Shown: positions 1 to 8,166 of the stretch, piece after piece
Layout: each line of letters begins with the position of its first letter
Position numbering within the stretch: the stretch's first letter is position 1
Source: Raineyella sp964528755
Lineage (GTDB): Bacteria > Actinomycetota > Actinomycetes > Propionibacteriales > Propionibacteriaceae
Direction: 5' to 3'
NCBI GenBank assembly: GCA_964528755.1
Contig: CAZGWN010000004.1
Coordinates: 1-64,000 of the forward strand
DNA length: 64,000 nucleotides
Notes under the pieces: generated by a model
Told to the model about the DNA's origin: nothing
Database searches by the model: none
The model's input: the letters and a program-made list of their open reading frames with translations, nothing else
Position numbers and translations under genes: made by a program

Positions 1-76
1 ACATCTCCTGACAGGCGGTTCACAACCAGACTGCCAGCCAGGGCTTCCCCGGAATTTCGACCGGTGTCGATCAGGT

Positions 77-176
77 NNNNNNNNNNNNNNNNNNNNNNNN
101 NNNNNNNNNNNNNNNNNNNNNNNNNNNNNNNNNNNNNNNNNNNNNNNNNNNNNNNNNNNNNNNNNNNNNNNNNNNN
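77..176. other. Assembly gap (100 N)
   Basis: A run of 100 undetermined bases. The bases just left of it end in CGATCAGGT, the same end as each unit of the 23-bp tandem repeat on its right, so the gap lies inside a repeat array that did not assemble. Its true length is unknown. No gene can be supported in 1-278. Confidence 0.95.
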
Positions 177-254
177 CGGGGGACCGGGGACGATCAGGTC
201 GGGGGACCGGGGACGATCAGGTCGGGGGACCGGGGACGATCAGGTCGGGGGACC
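177..254. repeat. 23-bp tandem repeat array
   Basis: Three exact 23-bp units (177-199, 200-222, 223-245) of the form CGGGGGACCGGGGACGATCAGGT, in two pieces CGGGGGACCGGGG and ACGATCAGGT, followed by a partial fourth unit. The array ends about 25 bases before the stop codon of the HdeD-like gene. There are no unique spacers, so it is not a CRISPR array. Confidence 0.9.
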
Positions 255-278
255 TGTCGAGGAACCGGAACCGGCCGC

Positions 279-845
279 TCAGAGCTGGGTCGCCCCGAAC
301 CGTAGTGCCCGGACGATCTGGGTGACGCCCAGCACCACCAGCAGGATGCCGACCAACCACCACAGCGCCAGCGCCCCGTACAGCGGGGAGAAGAGCAGGG
401 CGATGCCGGCGAGGATGGACAGGATCGCGTAGATGATCACCCAGGCCCGCGACGGAACCTCGCGGAGCAGGGTCAGCGCCACCACACCCTCGACGATCCA
501 CAGCACGCCGAAGGTGATCCCCACGACCAGGGCGAGGACGGCCGTGGCGGCCCGCAGGTTGCTCAGCGCGACGATGCCGCCGATGACGAACAGGGCTCCG
601 AGCACGAGGTGCCCGATCCGCGCCCAGACGCGCGAGCCCCGCGCGAAGATCCCCAACCCGAGGTAGACGAGCCCGGTCAGGATCGCGTAGACCCCGACGA
701 TGGCCGCGATGACGGCGGCGGTGTGGCCGGGCCACACGAGGATGAGAATGCCGACGATGAGGGCGACGAGGCCGCCGATCCCCCAAGCCGAACGAATGAT
801 GGTGTTGATCCGGGTGAGTTCAGTATCGATGGGTTCGGTGGACAA
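279..845 (-). CDS. HdeD-family (DUF308) integral membrane protein
   Basis: A 188-residue protein that is almost entirely hydrophobic helices in pairs, with short charged loops such as the segment FARGSRVW. This is the six-helix pattern of the HdeD/DUF308 family. HdeD in Escherichia coli is linked to acid resistance; the molecular role in actinobacteria is unknown. A longer in-frame reading begins at 995, but an AGGAGG ribosome site lies 6 nt before the TTG at 845-843, and the protein from there begins STEPIDTELTRI, as expected for a soluble N-terminus before helix 1. It is transcribed away from the alpha-galactosidase gene. The family call is firm, the function open. Confidence 0.8.
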   Translation of the reverse strand: MSTEPIDTELTRINTIIRSAWGIGGLVALIVGILILVWPGHTAAVIAAIVGVYAILTGLVYLGLGIFARGSRVWARIGHLVLGALFVIGGIVALSNLRAATAVLALVVGITFGVLWIVEGVVALTLLREVPSRAWVIIYAILSILAGIALLFSPLYGALALWWLVGILLVVLGVTQIVRALRFGATQL

Positions 846-971
846 GGGGAACCTCCTGGGGCCGCCTGACGGGGTCGACGCTACCTGCCCCAGGGGGTCA
901 TGCGGAAGATGACACCGGCGCGCCGCCGGTCTCGGATCACCGGTCCCGCAACGGGTCCCGACCCAAGATTC

Positions 972-985
972 TGAAAGCGCTACCG
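972..985 (-). promoter_or_regulatory. LacI-type operator 1 (alpha-galactosidase unit)
   Basis: TGAAAGCGCTACCG; on the minus strand CGGTAGCGCTTTCA. It has the central CG and TTTCA arm seen in three other sites (1073-1086, 7956-7969, 8022-8035), with shared consensus NGRTANCGMTTTCA. It lies 101 bases before operator 2, a spacing that would allow looping. The site is read from sequence; binding by the LacI-family protein encoded at 6816 is inferred. Confidence 0.6.
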
Positions 986-1066
986 TCTCCAACACAGTTC
1001 ACCGACCACGCGTCGGCAAAGTCCCGCACGATTGGCAGACTCTGTGGACGAGGAAGCCGTGACCGG

Positions 1067-1095
1067 TTGACGTGATACCGATTTCATAGCAGACT
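1067..1095 (+). promoter_or_regulatory. Promoter of alpha-galactosidase unit with LacI-type operator 2 in its spacer
   Basis: A TTGACG -35 (1067-1072) and a CAGACT -10 (1090-1095) are 17 bases apart. The spacer begins with TGATACCGATTTCA (1073-1086), an imperfect palindrome with a central CG that matches the other LacI-type sites, and 13 bases of it recur exactly at 8023-8035. A repressor bound here would cover the promoter. The rest of 846-1200 holds only the start region of the divergent HdeD-like gene and no further gene. Confidence 0.5.
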
Positions 1096-1200
1096 GTCTG
1101 TCACCGGCGCGGGGTGGACCCGCGACCAACTCGGCACCAGCCGGGTCATCAGAGCAGATGAAGCGACCGTTCCGGAGCGGTCGGGGTCAAGGAGGACTCG

Positions 1201-3405
1201 GTGGACGAGCAACTGGCGTGGCACGCGGGACTGGTCGACCTGACGTTCGCCTGGACGGACGACTCTCCGGTCGAGTTGACGTCCTGGGCCACCGGGGACA
1301 CCCGGGCCGTCTTCACCGAACGTCTCCCCCTGGTTGAGCTCCTGGCCGTCGGATTCGGCCACTGGGTCGCGAACGATCGCCTCATCCACACCGAACTGGG
1401 ACGCTCCCTGCGCTACCGCGACCACTCCGTCCAGGAAGCCGACGACGCCCGTCAGCTCACGATTCGCTCCGCCTCACCCGCCGACGGGATCCGCGTCGAG
1501 ACGGTGTTCACCGTGCCCCGCGGCACCTCGGTCGTGCGGGTCGAACACGTGGTCACCGCCGTCGGCGCCGAGCCGTTGCTCCTGCAGAGCGTGGCCAGCC
1601 TGGCCTGGACGCTCGGCTCCCCCCTCGGCGTCCCCGAGAACGACGAACGGACGACCTCCCCGCTGGATGAGACGACCTCCCCGCTGGATGAGTGGAATCT
1701 CCTGGAAGCGGCCAGCACCTGGCTCGGCGAGGGACGTTGGTCGATCACCCCGCTGCGCCCCGATCTGCTGCCCGCACTTTCCCACACGCTGACCGACCAC
1801 GACCCGCGGGGTGAGCACCGGGTCGTCTCCTCGGGCACCTGGTCCACCGGATCCTCTGCCCCGGTCGGGGCGGCCCTGGCGCCCGGCCTCGGCCTGGCCT
1901 GGCTGTGGCAGATCGAGCACAACGGCGCCTGGCGCTGGGAGGTCGGCCAGGCCGGCGACGACGGGTACGTCGCCCTGGCCGGCCCGACCGACGTCGACCA
2001 CCAGTGGTTCAAGGTCCTCCGCCCAGGCGAGTCGTTCCGTACGGTGCCCGCCGCACTGGCACTCGACACGGACCTCGAACATGCCGTCGCCCGGATGACC
2101 GAGTACCGTCGCGCCGGCCATGCCCACCGGGTGGAGGGCGACCGCCCCCTGATCGTCTTCAACGACTACATGAACACGATCGACGGCGATCCCACCACGG
2201 AGAAGCTCCTGCCGCTGGTCTCCGCGGCCGGCGACGTCGGCGCGGAGATCTTCTGCATCGACGCGGGCTGGTACGACGACACCGGCACCTGGTGGGACAC
2301 GGTCGGCGAGTGGCGCCCGTCCACGACACGTTTCCCGCATGGTCTGGGCGAGGTCATCGACGCGATCCGTTCCCGGGGGATGGTCCCCGGCCTGTGGCTC
2401 GAACCCGAGAGCGTCGGCGTACGTTCCCCGCTCGCCGACGCCCTGCCCACCGCGGCCTTCCTGCAGCGGGCCGGCCGTCGCGTCGTCGAGCAGCAGCGCT
2501 ACTTCCTCGACCTGCGCCACCCCGCCGCCCGCGAGCACCTCGACGGCGTGGTCGACCGGCTGATCCGAGACTTCGGGATCGGCTACTTCAAGTTCGACTA
2601 CAACGTCTCCCCCGGCGCGGGCACCGACCGCGACGCCGACAGCGCCGGCGACGGACTGCTCGAGCACAACCGGGCGTACCTCTCCTGGGTGGACGGGCTG
2701 TTCGCCCGACACCCGGACCTCATCCTGGAGAACTGCGGATCCGGCGGCATGCGTGCCGATCCCGCCCAGTTGTCCCTCTTCCAGCTGCAGTCGACCTCGG
2801 ACCAGCAGGATCTGCGCCGCTACCCGGTGATTGCAGCGGCCGCCCCGATGCTGATGCCGCCCGAACAGGCGGCCAACTGGGCCTACCCGCAGGCCGTCCT
2901 CTCCCCGGAGGAGAACGTCATGACCCTGGTCACGACGATGCTGGGGCGCTTCTTCCTGTCCGGGTACATCAACCGGATGGATCCGGCCGAGCGGGAGCTG
3001 GTCGCTGAAGCGATCCGCGCCTACCGCACCTGGGTGCAACCGAGCCTGACCGCCTCCTTGCCGTTCTGGCCGGCCGGCCTGCCGGCATGGGACGACCCCA
3101 TCCTGGCCGCCGGGCTGCACCTGCCGGCACCCGCGACGGACCGGTCCACGACGAGCCGATCCACGCCGGCGGAGCCGTACGACCTGGTGGCCGTCTGGAG
3201 CCGTGGCGGTGGCGGCAAGGCACGCCTCCGGCTGCCCGCCTGGCAAGGGTCCGACATCCGGGTGGAGACGGTGTTCCCCACCCGGCCCGGCTTCGCCGTC
3301 TGGCCCGCCCACTGGGACCCGGAGTCCGCCGAGCTCATCGTCTCCCCCCCGGACTCGGGCCTGGGCGCCCGGGTCCTCGCCATCCACCGTCCGACGACCG
3401 GATAG
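1201..3405 (+). CDS. Alpha-galactosidase, GH36 family
   Basis: Hydrolyses terminal alpha-1,6-linked galactose from raffinose- or melibiose-type sugars. The 734-residue length and layout are those of full-size GH36: an N-terminal beta-sandwich, a catalytic barrel from about residue 310, and a C-terminal beta domain. The nucleophile is Asp466 in the motif FKFDYN and the acid/base is Asp534 in TSDQQD. There is no signal peptide, so it should act in the cytoplasm after sugar import, as expected from the transporter genes that follow. GTG start with an AAGGAGG site 5 bases upstream. Oddity: a 21-bp in-frame duplication (1651-1692) repeats TTSPLDE in a loop of the N-terminal domain. Confidence 0.92.
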   Translation: MDEQLAWHAGLVDLTFAWTDDSPVELTSWATGDTRAVFTERLPLVELLAVGFGHWVANDRLIHTELGRSLRYRDHSVQEADDARQLTIRSASPADGIRVETVFTVPRGTSVVRVEHVVTAVGAEPLLLQSVASLAWTLGSPLGVPENDERTTSPLDETTSPLDEWNLLEAASTWLGEGRWSITPLRPDLLPALSHTLTDHDPRGEHRVVSSGTWSTGSSAPVGAALAPGLGLAWLWQIEHNGAWRWEVGQAGDDGYVALAGPTDVDHQWFKVLRPGESFRTVPAALALDTDLEHAVARMTEYRRAGHAHRVEGDRPLIVFNDYMNTIDGDPTTEKLLPLVSAAGDVGAEIFCIDAGWYDDTGTWWDTVGEWRPSTTRFPHGLGEVIDAIRSRGMVPGLWLEPESVGVRSPLADALPTAAFLQRAGRRVVEQQRYFLDLRHPAAREHLDGVVDRLIRDFGIGYFKFDYNVSPGAGTDRDADSAGDGLLEHNRAYLSWVDGLFARHPDLILENCGSGGMRADPAQLSLFQLQSTSDQQDLRRYPVIAAAAPMLMPPEQAANWAYPQAVLSPEENVMTLVTTMLGRFFLSGYINRMDPAERELVAEAIRAYRTWVQPSLTASLPFWPAGLPAWDDPILAAGLHLPAPATDRSTTSRSTPAEPYDLVAVWSRGGGGKARLRLPAWQGSDIRVETVFPTRPGFAVWPAHWDPESAELIVSPPDSGLGARVLAIHRPTTG
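1651..1692 (+). repeat. 21-bp in-frame tandem duplication
   Basis: Two exact 21-bp units side by side (1651-1671 and 1672-1692) encode TTSPLDE twice in the N-terminal domain of the alpha-galactosidase. The identity of the copies suggests recent replication slippage. The reading frame is kept. Confidence 0.9.
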
Positions 3406-3457
3406 CCGGTCACCCGGGCCTCCTATCCATCACCCAACACATGAGAAGGGACAATCA

Positions 3458-4804
3458 ATGAAGATTCTCCGACGGGCCATCGCCGTGGTGACCGCGGTCG
3501 CGGCCACCAGTGTGGCGCTGGCCGGATGCAGTAATCCGTCGGCGCCGGATTCCGGCGCCGACACCGGTGCCGCCGACTACTGGCCGGCGACCGACACGAA
3601 CCTCGACGGCGTCACCCTCAACCTGTGGGTGGCCCAGAACTCCAACAAGATCCCTCAGAAGGTCGTTGAGGGGTTCGAGGCCAAGACCGGAGCGAAGGTC
3701 CAGGTCACCACGATCCCAGATCCGTACGAACAGACGGTCCAGACCAAGATCACCACGGGTGACACCCCGGATCTCGCCTTCTGGCAGCCCACCGCCTCGA
3801 TGCTTGCCGGTTTCGTCGCGCAGGATCGGCTGCAGAAGCTGGACGACGCCCCCTGGTTGGGCGACTACGTCGACGGTATCGCCGACGCCGGTGGCGTCTA
3901 CCAGGACAGCCGGTACGCCGTCCTGTACTCGAACCCGCCGGTGCAGGGTGTCTTCTACAACAAGGAGGTCTTCGAGAAGGCCGGCATCACCGAGACGCCG
4001 AAGGGCTGGGACGAGTTCGTCGACACGGCCAAGAAGATCAAGGCGGCCAATGTGCCGGGCGTCGAGTCACCGCTGTACGAGATGGCCGGCTCGCAATGGG
4101 GTACCCAGTGGGCCGTGCAGGTCCAGCTCGCCGAGGCCGCCAAGGCCGGTCTGTGGGACCGCGTCAACACCGGCGAAGAGAAGTTCACCGACCCGACGAT
4201 CCTCGGCGCGATCAAGAACTACCAGGCACTGTTCGACGAAGGCCTCTACAACAAGGACGCCGGCTCCGCGAAGGACACCGACCAGGCCGCCGCCCTCTGG
4301 GAGGGCAAGACCGGGATGATCATCCAGGTCAACTCCCTGTTCAACGCGATCGCCGCTCTGGCGAGCAACGACAAGGCGGCCCTGGACCAGAAGATCGGCT
4401 TCTTCCCGATCTCGGCCGACGACAACATCGGCACGGTCATCCCCGAACAGAACAACGCGATCGTGGCCTTCAAGTCCGATGACGCGAAGCGCGAGGCGGC
4501 GTCCCGGCAGTTCATCCACTACTGGCTGACCGACGGCTATGCCGACTTCGTCGCCGATCAGGGCGTCCTGTCCGTCCTGACAAGCGTCCCGTCGCCCGAC
4601 ACCGTGCCCCAGGCACTGATCGACTCGGCCGCCGCCATCCCCGACGGGGTCGGCTCCATGCAGTCGCTGGCCGTGGCCAACCCGGATCTCTACATCAACC
4701 TGGCCGATATGGTCAACGGGACGAAGACGCCCGAAGAGGCGGCCGACTCCACCCAGCAGCAGTTCGCCCAACTCGCCCGCGCCCAGGGCATCAGCGGGTT
4801 CTAG
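3458..4804 (+). CDS. Sugar ABC transporter substrate-binding lipoprotein
   Basis: Extracytoplasmic binding protein of a CUT1-type carbohydrate importer (family 1 solute-binding proteins). The 448-residue protein begins with a lipoprotein signal: MKILRR, a hydrophobic stretch, then LAGC with the lipidated Cys near residue 24. The body has typical features such as ITTGDTPDLAFW and NKEVFEKAGI. ATG 3458 is chosen because an AGAAGGGA site precedes it and the signal peptide begins there. It lies 52 bases after the alpha-galactosidase and is followed by a strong hairpin and two permease genes, so the ligand is probably an alpha-galactoside. No ATPase gene is in the cluster; a shared MsiK-type ATPase elsewhere is likely. 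Confidence 0.92.
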   Translation: MKILRRAIAVVTAVAATSVALAGCSNPSAPDSGADTGAADYWPATDTNLDGVTLNLWVAQNSNKIPQKVVEGFEAKTGAKVQVTTIPDPYEQTVQTKITTGDTPDLAFWQPTASMLAGFVAQDRLQKLDDAPWLGDYVDGIADAGGVYQDSRYAVLYSNPPVQGVFYNKEVFEKAGITETPKGWDEFVDTAKKIKAANVPGVESPLYEMAGSQWGTQWAVQVQLAEAAKAGLWDRVNTGEEKFTDPTILGAIKNYQALFDEGLYNKDAGSAKDTDQAAALWEGKTGMIIQVNSLFNAIAALASNDKAALDQKIGFFPISADDNIGTVIPEQNNAIVAFKSDDAKREAASRQFIHYWLTDGYADFVADQGVLSVLTSVPSPDTVPQALIDSAAAIPDGVGSMQSLAVANPDLYINLADMVNGTKTPEEAADSTQQQFAQLARAQGISGF

Positions 4805-4841
4805 GCCGCATCCCGTTCCCCGACGGAACGAACGCCGAAGG

Positions 4842-4870
4842 TCCCGGGGCCCGTCAGGCGGGCCCCGGGA
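4842..4870 (+). other. Strong intra-operon hairpin between binding-protein and permease genes
   Basis: A perfect 12-bp inverted repeat (TCCCGGGGCCCG / CGGGCCCCGGGA) with a 5-base loop, preceded by a smaller hairpin (CGTTCC/GGAACG near 4814-4830). There is no T-run. Such hairpins after a binding-protein gene often protect its mRNA or partly terminate transcription, which raises binding protein over permease. That role is inferred. Confidence 0.7.
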
Positions 4871-4900
4871 CACCGGCCACCAACCATGGAGGGATCAACC

Positions 4901-5866
4901 ATGCCTGTTACGACCGACGCCGGCCCGGCATCCGTCGCGGCCCCGACGCGGGGCGTCCGGGCCCGGCGCACCGTCGGTGACGAGCGGGTCCGCAAGAACG
5001 CCGCCAAGCGGAACTATCCGCTCGCCTTCCTCTGGCCGGCAATCATCATTCTGCTCGTCTTCTATTTCATCCCGACCATCATGAACTTCGTCTATGCGTT
5101 CACCGACTGGTCGGGATTCAAGAGATCGATCGCCTTCAACGGGTTGGCCAACTTCCAGGCGTTGTTCTCCGACGGAACCCTGGTCCGTGACCTGCGGGTG
5201 ACCTTCGTGTACGCCGCGCTGGTCGCGGTGTTCCAGAATGTCTTCGGGCTGATCCTGGCGGTCTTCCTGGAGCGCGACACCCGGATGAACAGATTCGCGC
5301 GGGTGATGTTCTTCGTCCCGGTGATCATGTCGGCGCTGGCGGTCGGCTACATCTGGCAGGCGGTCCTCAAGAGCGACGGCGCCCTCAACCAGATCCTCGG
5401 CCTGCTCACCGGCTCGACGGTGAGCACCGCCTGGCTGGGCAGCACCACCTGGACGATCGTGGTCGTCGCCGCGATCCACGGATGGAAGTGGATGGGCCTG
5501 TCGATGCTGATCTACCTCGCCGGCCTGAAGACCATCGACAACGAGGTGATCGAGGCCGCCCGCGTCGACGGGACCAACCCCTGGCAGATGTTCTGGCAAA
5601 TCCGGTTCCCGCTTCTCGCCCCGGCCCTGACCTTCAACGTGGCCACCGCCCTGCTCGGGTCGATGAACGGATTCGACATCGTCCAGGCGACCACCGCCGG
5701 CGGCCCGGGTGGATCGACCGAGCTGCTCAACATCTTCATCTACCGCACATTCGGCCAGGGACTGTACGCGCAGTCGACCACGATGAGCCTGGTGCTCTTC
5801 CTGATGGTGAGCATCGTCGCCTTCCCCGTGATCACCTACCTGCGCAGAAGGGAGCGTGTGCTGTGA
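4901..5866 (+). CDS. Sugar ABC transporter permease (MalF/UgpA type)
   Basis: Inner-membrane subunit of the carbohydrate importer. The 321-residue protein has six hydrophobic helices after a charged N-terminus and the cytoplasmic EAA loop (EAARVDGTNPWQMFWQIRFP) that contacts the ATPase. An in-frame ATG at 4886 exists, but a GGAGGGA ribosome site lies between it and ATG 4901, so the latter is the start. Its stop overlaps the start of the second permease by four bases (GTGA), which indicates translational coupling. The partners are the binding protein encoded at 3458 and the permease encoded at 5863. Confidence 0.93.
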   Translation: MPVTTDAGPASVAAPTRGVRARRTVGDERVRKNAAKRNYPLAFLWPAIIILLVFYFIPTIMNFVYAFTDWSGFKRSIAFNGLANFQALFSDGTLVRDLRVTFVYAALVAVFQNVFGLILAVFLERDTRMNRFARVMFFVPVIMSALAVGYIWQAVLKSDGALNQILGLLTGSTVSTAWLGSTTWTIVVVAAIHGWKWMGLSMLIYLAGLKTIDNEVIEAARVDGTNPWQMFWQIRFPLLAPALTFNVATALLGSMNGFDIVQATTAGGPGGSTELLNIFIYRTFGQGLYAQSTTMSLVLFLMVSIVAFPVITYLRRRERVL

Positions 5867-6738
5867 CCGCCACCGCATTCAACGACCGCCGGACGACGGA
5901 ACGGGCCCCGGGCGTCCACCGACGCGGATCCGGCATCGTCCACAACCTGTTCGTCGTCCTGGTTCTGCTCGCCCTGCTCGGGGTGCCGTTCTGGCTGATG
6001 ATCGTCACCGCCGGCAAGTCCCAGGCCGAGGCCGTTCAGCCGAACCTGCGGCTCCCGAGCCACTGGCAGCTGCTGGAGAACCTGCACACCGTGATCACCG
6101 ACGGCCGGATGGTCCAGGCCTTCTTCGGCAGTGTGCTGGTCACCGTGCCGTCGGTGGTGATCGCGCTGCTGCTCGGCGCGATGGCCTCCTGGGTGCTGGC
6201 GCGGCGCACCTCGCGGGCGATGAGCGTCGTCTACGCGCTGTGCATCTCGGGCATCATTCTGCCGCCGGCCGTGGTGACGATCATGATGCTGCTGCGCCAG
6301 CTCGGCCTGGCCGGGACGCCGCACGGCATGATCGGCGTCTACACCGGCATCTACCTGTCCACGGTGATCTTCTTCATCACCGGCTTCATCCGGACGATCC
6401 CGCCGTCGTTGGAGGAGGCCGCCCGGATCGACGGCGCCGGACCGGCACGGGTGTTCTTCACGATCATCCTGCCGCTGCTGGGGCCGACCCTGGCAACCGC
6501 GACGATCCTGGTCACGCTCTACATCTGGAACGACGTGTTCTACTCGCTGTTCATCCTGTCGGGGAAGCTGGACACGCTCCCGCTCAACCTCTACAGCGTG
6601 GCCAGCGCCGGCATGTATCTGAACAACTGGCACCTGATCTTCGCGTATATCATCCTGATGAGCCTGCCCCTGCTGATCATCTTTGCCGTTGCGCAGCGGA
6701 GGATCATCTCCGGCATCACCGGTGGCGCCGTGAAGTAA
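5863..6738 (+). CDS. Sugar ABC transporter permease (MalG/UgpE type)
   Basis: Second inner-membrane subunit of the carbohydrate importer, 291 residues, with six hydrophobic segments and an EAA loop (EEAARIDGAGPARVFFTIILP). The start is GTG 5863, which overlaps the stop of the first permease as GTGA and has an AAGGGAG site about 9 bases upstream; the protein from there begins MTATAFNDRR. The gene order binding protein, permease, permease is the usual CUT1 order. The LacI-family gene follows after 77 bases and is probably in the same transcript. Confidence 0.93.
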   Translation: MTATAFNDRRTTERAPGVHRRGSGIVHNLFVVLVLLALLGVPFWLMIVTAGKSQAEAVQPNLRLPSHWQLLENLHTVITDGRMVQAFFGSVLVTVPSVVIALLLGAMASWVLARRTSRAMSVVYALCISGIILPPAVVTIMMLLRQLGLAGTPHGMIGVYTGIYLSTVIFFITGFIRTIPPSLEEAARIDGAGPARVFFTIILPLLGPTLATATILVTLYIWNDVFYSLFILSGKLDTLPLNLYSVASAGMYLNNWHLIFAYIILMSLPLLIIFAVAQRRIISGITGGAVK

Positions 6739-6815
6739 CCGAGTCGGCCGTCCCGCCCCTGCCGGAACGGCGACGGGCCGGGGCCGAGTCGAACGCGAGG
6801 GGACGGAGGAGCTTC

Positions 6816-7835
6816 ATGGCCGCACGGGACGGACGGCGCCGAGCACCTGTGATCAGTGACGTCGCCGAGCTGGCCCAGGTGTCCGTCCCGACCGTGTCGC
6901 GCTTTCTGAACCGCAGCGCGCCGGTCAGTCCGGAAAAATCGGCCCGGATTGCCCGGGCGATCGAGTTGCTCGGGTACCGGCCCAACCCGATCGCCCGGGC
7001 GCTGGTCAAGGAGTCGCTGCGCTCGATCGCCGTCTTCACCGCCGACACCACCCTGTACGGCTCCGTGATGACGATCAGCGGCATCGAGCATGCCGCGAGC
7101 CGGGACGGCTATCTGGTGTCGATCACCGCGCTGGAGACCGCCGACGTCGCAGGGGTTCCGGCCACGATCGATCTGGCCCTCGACCAGAACCCGGCGGGTG
7201 TGATCGTGCTGAAGTTCGACGATCTCGGCGAGGCCACCGCCCGGAGCATCCCGACCACCGTCCCGACCGTCCTCATCGCCGGGCGCCCTGCCGAGCACCG
7301 GCACCGGATCTCGCTGGGCGAGGAGGACGGCGGCTACGTCGTCACCCGGCACCTGCTCGACCTGGGTCACCGTACCGTCCACCACGTGTCCGTGCCCCAG
7401 TCCGCCAGTGGAGCCTCCAGCCGGGCGGCAGGCTGGAGGCGCGCCCTGCGCGAGGCCGGCGCGCCGATCCCGGACGCCTGGCCGGCGACCTGGGAACCCG
7501 ACTCCGGCCGCGAGATCGGTCGCGAGCTCGCCGGCCATCCCGAGGTCACGGCCGTCTTCGCGGGCAATGACGAGATCGCCATGGGCGTGGTCCGGGGCCT
7601 CACCGATGCGGGCAAGCGGGTGCCCGAGGATGTCAGTGTGGTGGGTTTCGACGGTCATCCGCTCGCGTCCCTCACCCGACCGGCGATCACGACCTACGTG
7701 CAGGACTTCCGGAGGGTCGGCAACCTCGCCTGGACGACCCTGCACCGGCAGATCCGCGGGGAGTCCCCGGAGACCCCCGAGGAGATCCTCGGCTCGTTCC
7801 GGGCCGGCGAATCGACCGCTCCCCCGCCCGCCTGA
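6816..7835 (+). CDS. LacI-family transcriptional regulator
   Basis: A 339-residue regulator with an N-terminal helix-turn-helix (ISDVAELAQVSVPTVSRFLN, about residues 13-32), a hinge helix (NPIARALV) and a periplasmic-binding-protein-like effector domain. It is predicted to bind the CG-centred palindromes at 972-985, 1073-1086, 7956-7969 and 8022-8035, and so to control both the alpha-galactosidase/transport unit and the secreted glycosidase gene. The inducer is probably a galactoside, but this is inference from context. ATG 6816 has a GGAGGAG site six bases upstream. No matching operator was seen directly before this gene. Confidence 0.92.
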   Translation: MAARDGRRRAPVISDVAELAQVSVPTVSRFLNRSAPVSPEKSARIARAIELLGYRPNPIARALVKESLRSIAVFTADTTLYGSVMTISGIEHAASRDGYLVSITALETADVAGVPATIDLALDQNPAGVIVLKFDDLGEATARSIPTTVPTVLIAGRPAEHRHRISLGEEDGGYVVTRHLLDLGHRTVHHVSVPQSASGASSRAAGWRRALREAGAPIPDAWPATWEPDSGREIGRELAGHPEVTAVFAGNDEIAMGVVRGLTDAGKRVPEDVSVVGFDGHPLASLTRPAITTYVQDFRRVGNLAWTTLHRQIRGESPETPEEILGSFRAGESTAPPPA

Positions 7836-7955
7836 GTCCGCCCGCGAGTCCGCGCGCGCCCTTGCGCCGGCACTCTCCACCGATCGGACAGCCGCCGAAC
7901 CTTGGCCTACCTATGCCCAAGAGACGTGCCGGAGAACGGCACCGCGAACCCATTG

Positions 7956-7969
7956 CGATAACGCTTTCA
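7956..7969 (+). promoter_or_regulatory. LacI-type operator 3 (secreted glycosidase gene)
   Basis: CGATAACGCTTTCA, matching the consensus NGRTANCGMTTTCA shared with the two sites before the alpha-galactosidase gene. It lies 66 bases before operator 4 in the 330-base stretch 7836-8166, which holds no gene. Confidence 0.6.
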
Positions 7970-8021
7970 TCCTGATAGCGTCCCTCACAACGCGGGATTC
8001 CCGTGGATCTTCAGCCATTGG

Positions 8022-8035
8022 GGATACCGATTTCA
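8022..8035 (+). promoter_or_regulatory. LacI-type operator 4 (secreted glycosidase gene)
   Basis: GGATACCGATTTCA; thirteen of its bases are identical to operator 2 at 1074-1086. The same sequence before two separate transcription units supports one regulon under the LacI-family protein encoded between them. Confidence 0.6.
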
Positions 8036-8166
8036 GCCGCCCGTCCGGGGGGCGACCGAGCTGGGCAGGGCCTTCTGTCCCACCCGGTCCGGATTCGAGA
8101 GACAGCGGCAGCATCGGGCTTCACCCGAGCAACGGCCGCACCGACAACGATGTCGAGGAGGACCAC

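Noticed and set aside
177..254. CRISPR-like repeats
   Set aside because: Units are directly adjacent without spacers and no cas genes are present.
1474..3387. Open frame of 637 codons opposite the alpha-galactosidase
   Set aside because: Shadow of a real gene: repetitive Gly/Arg/Asp composition and no start signal. The plus-strand frame has catalytic motifs.
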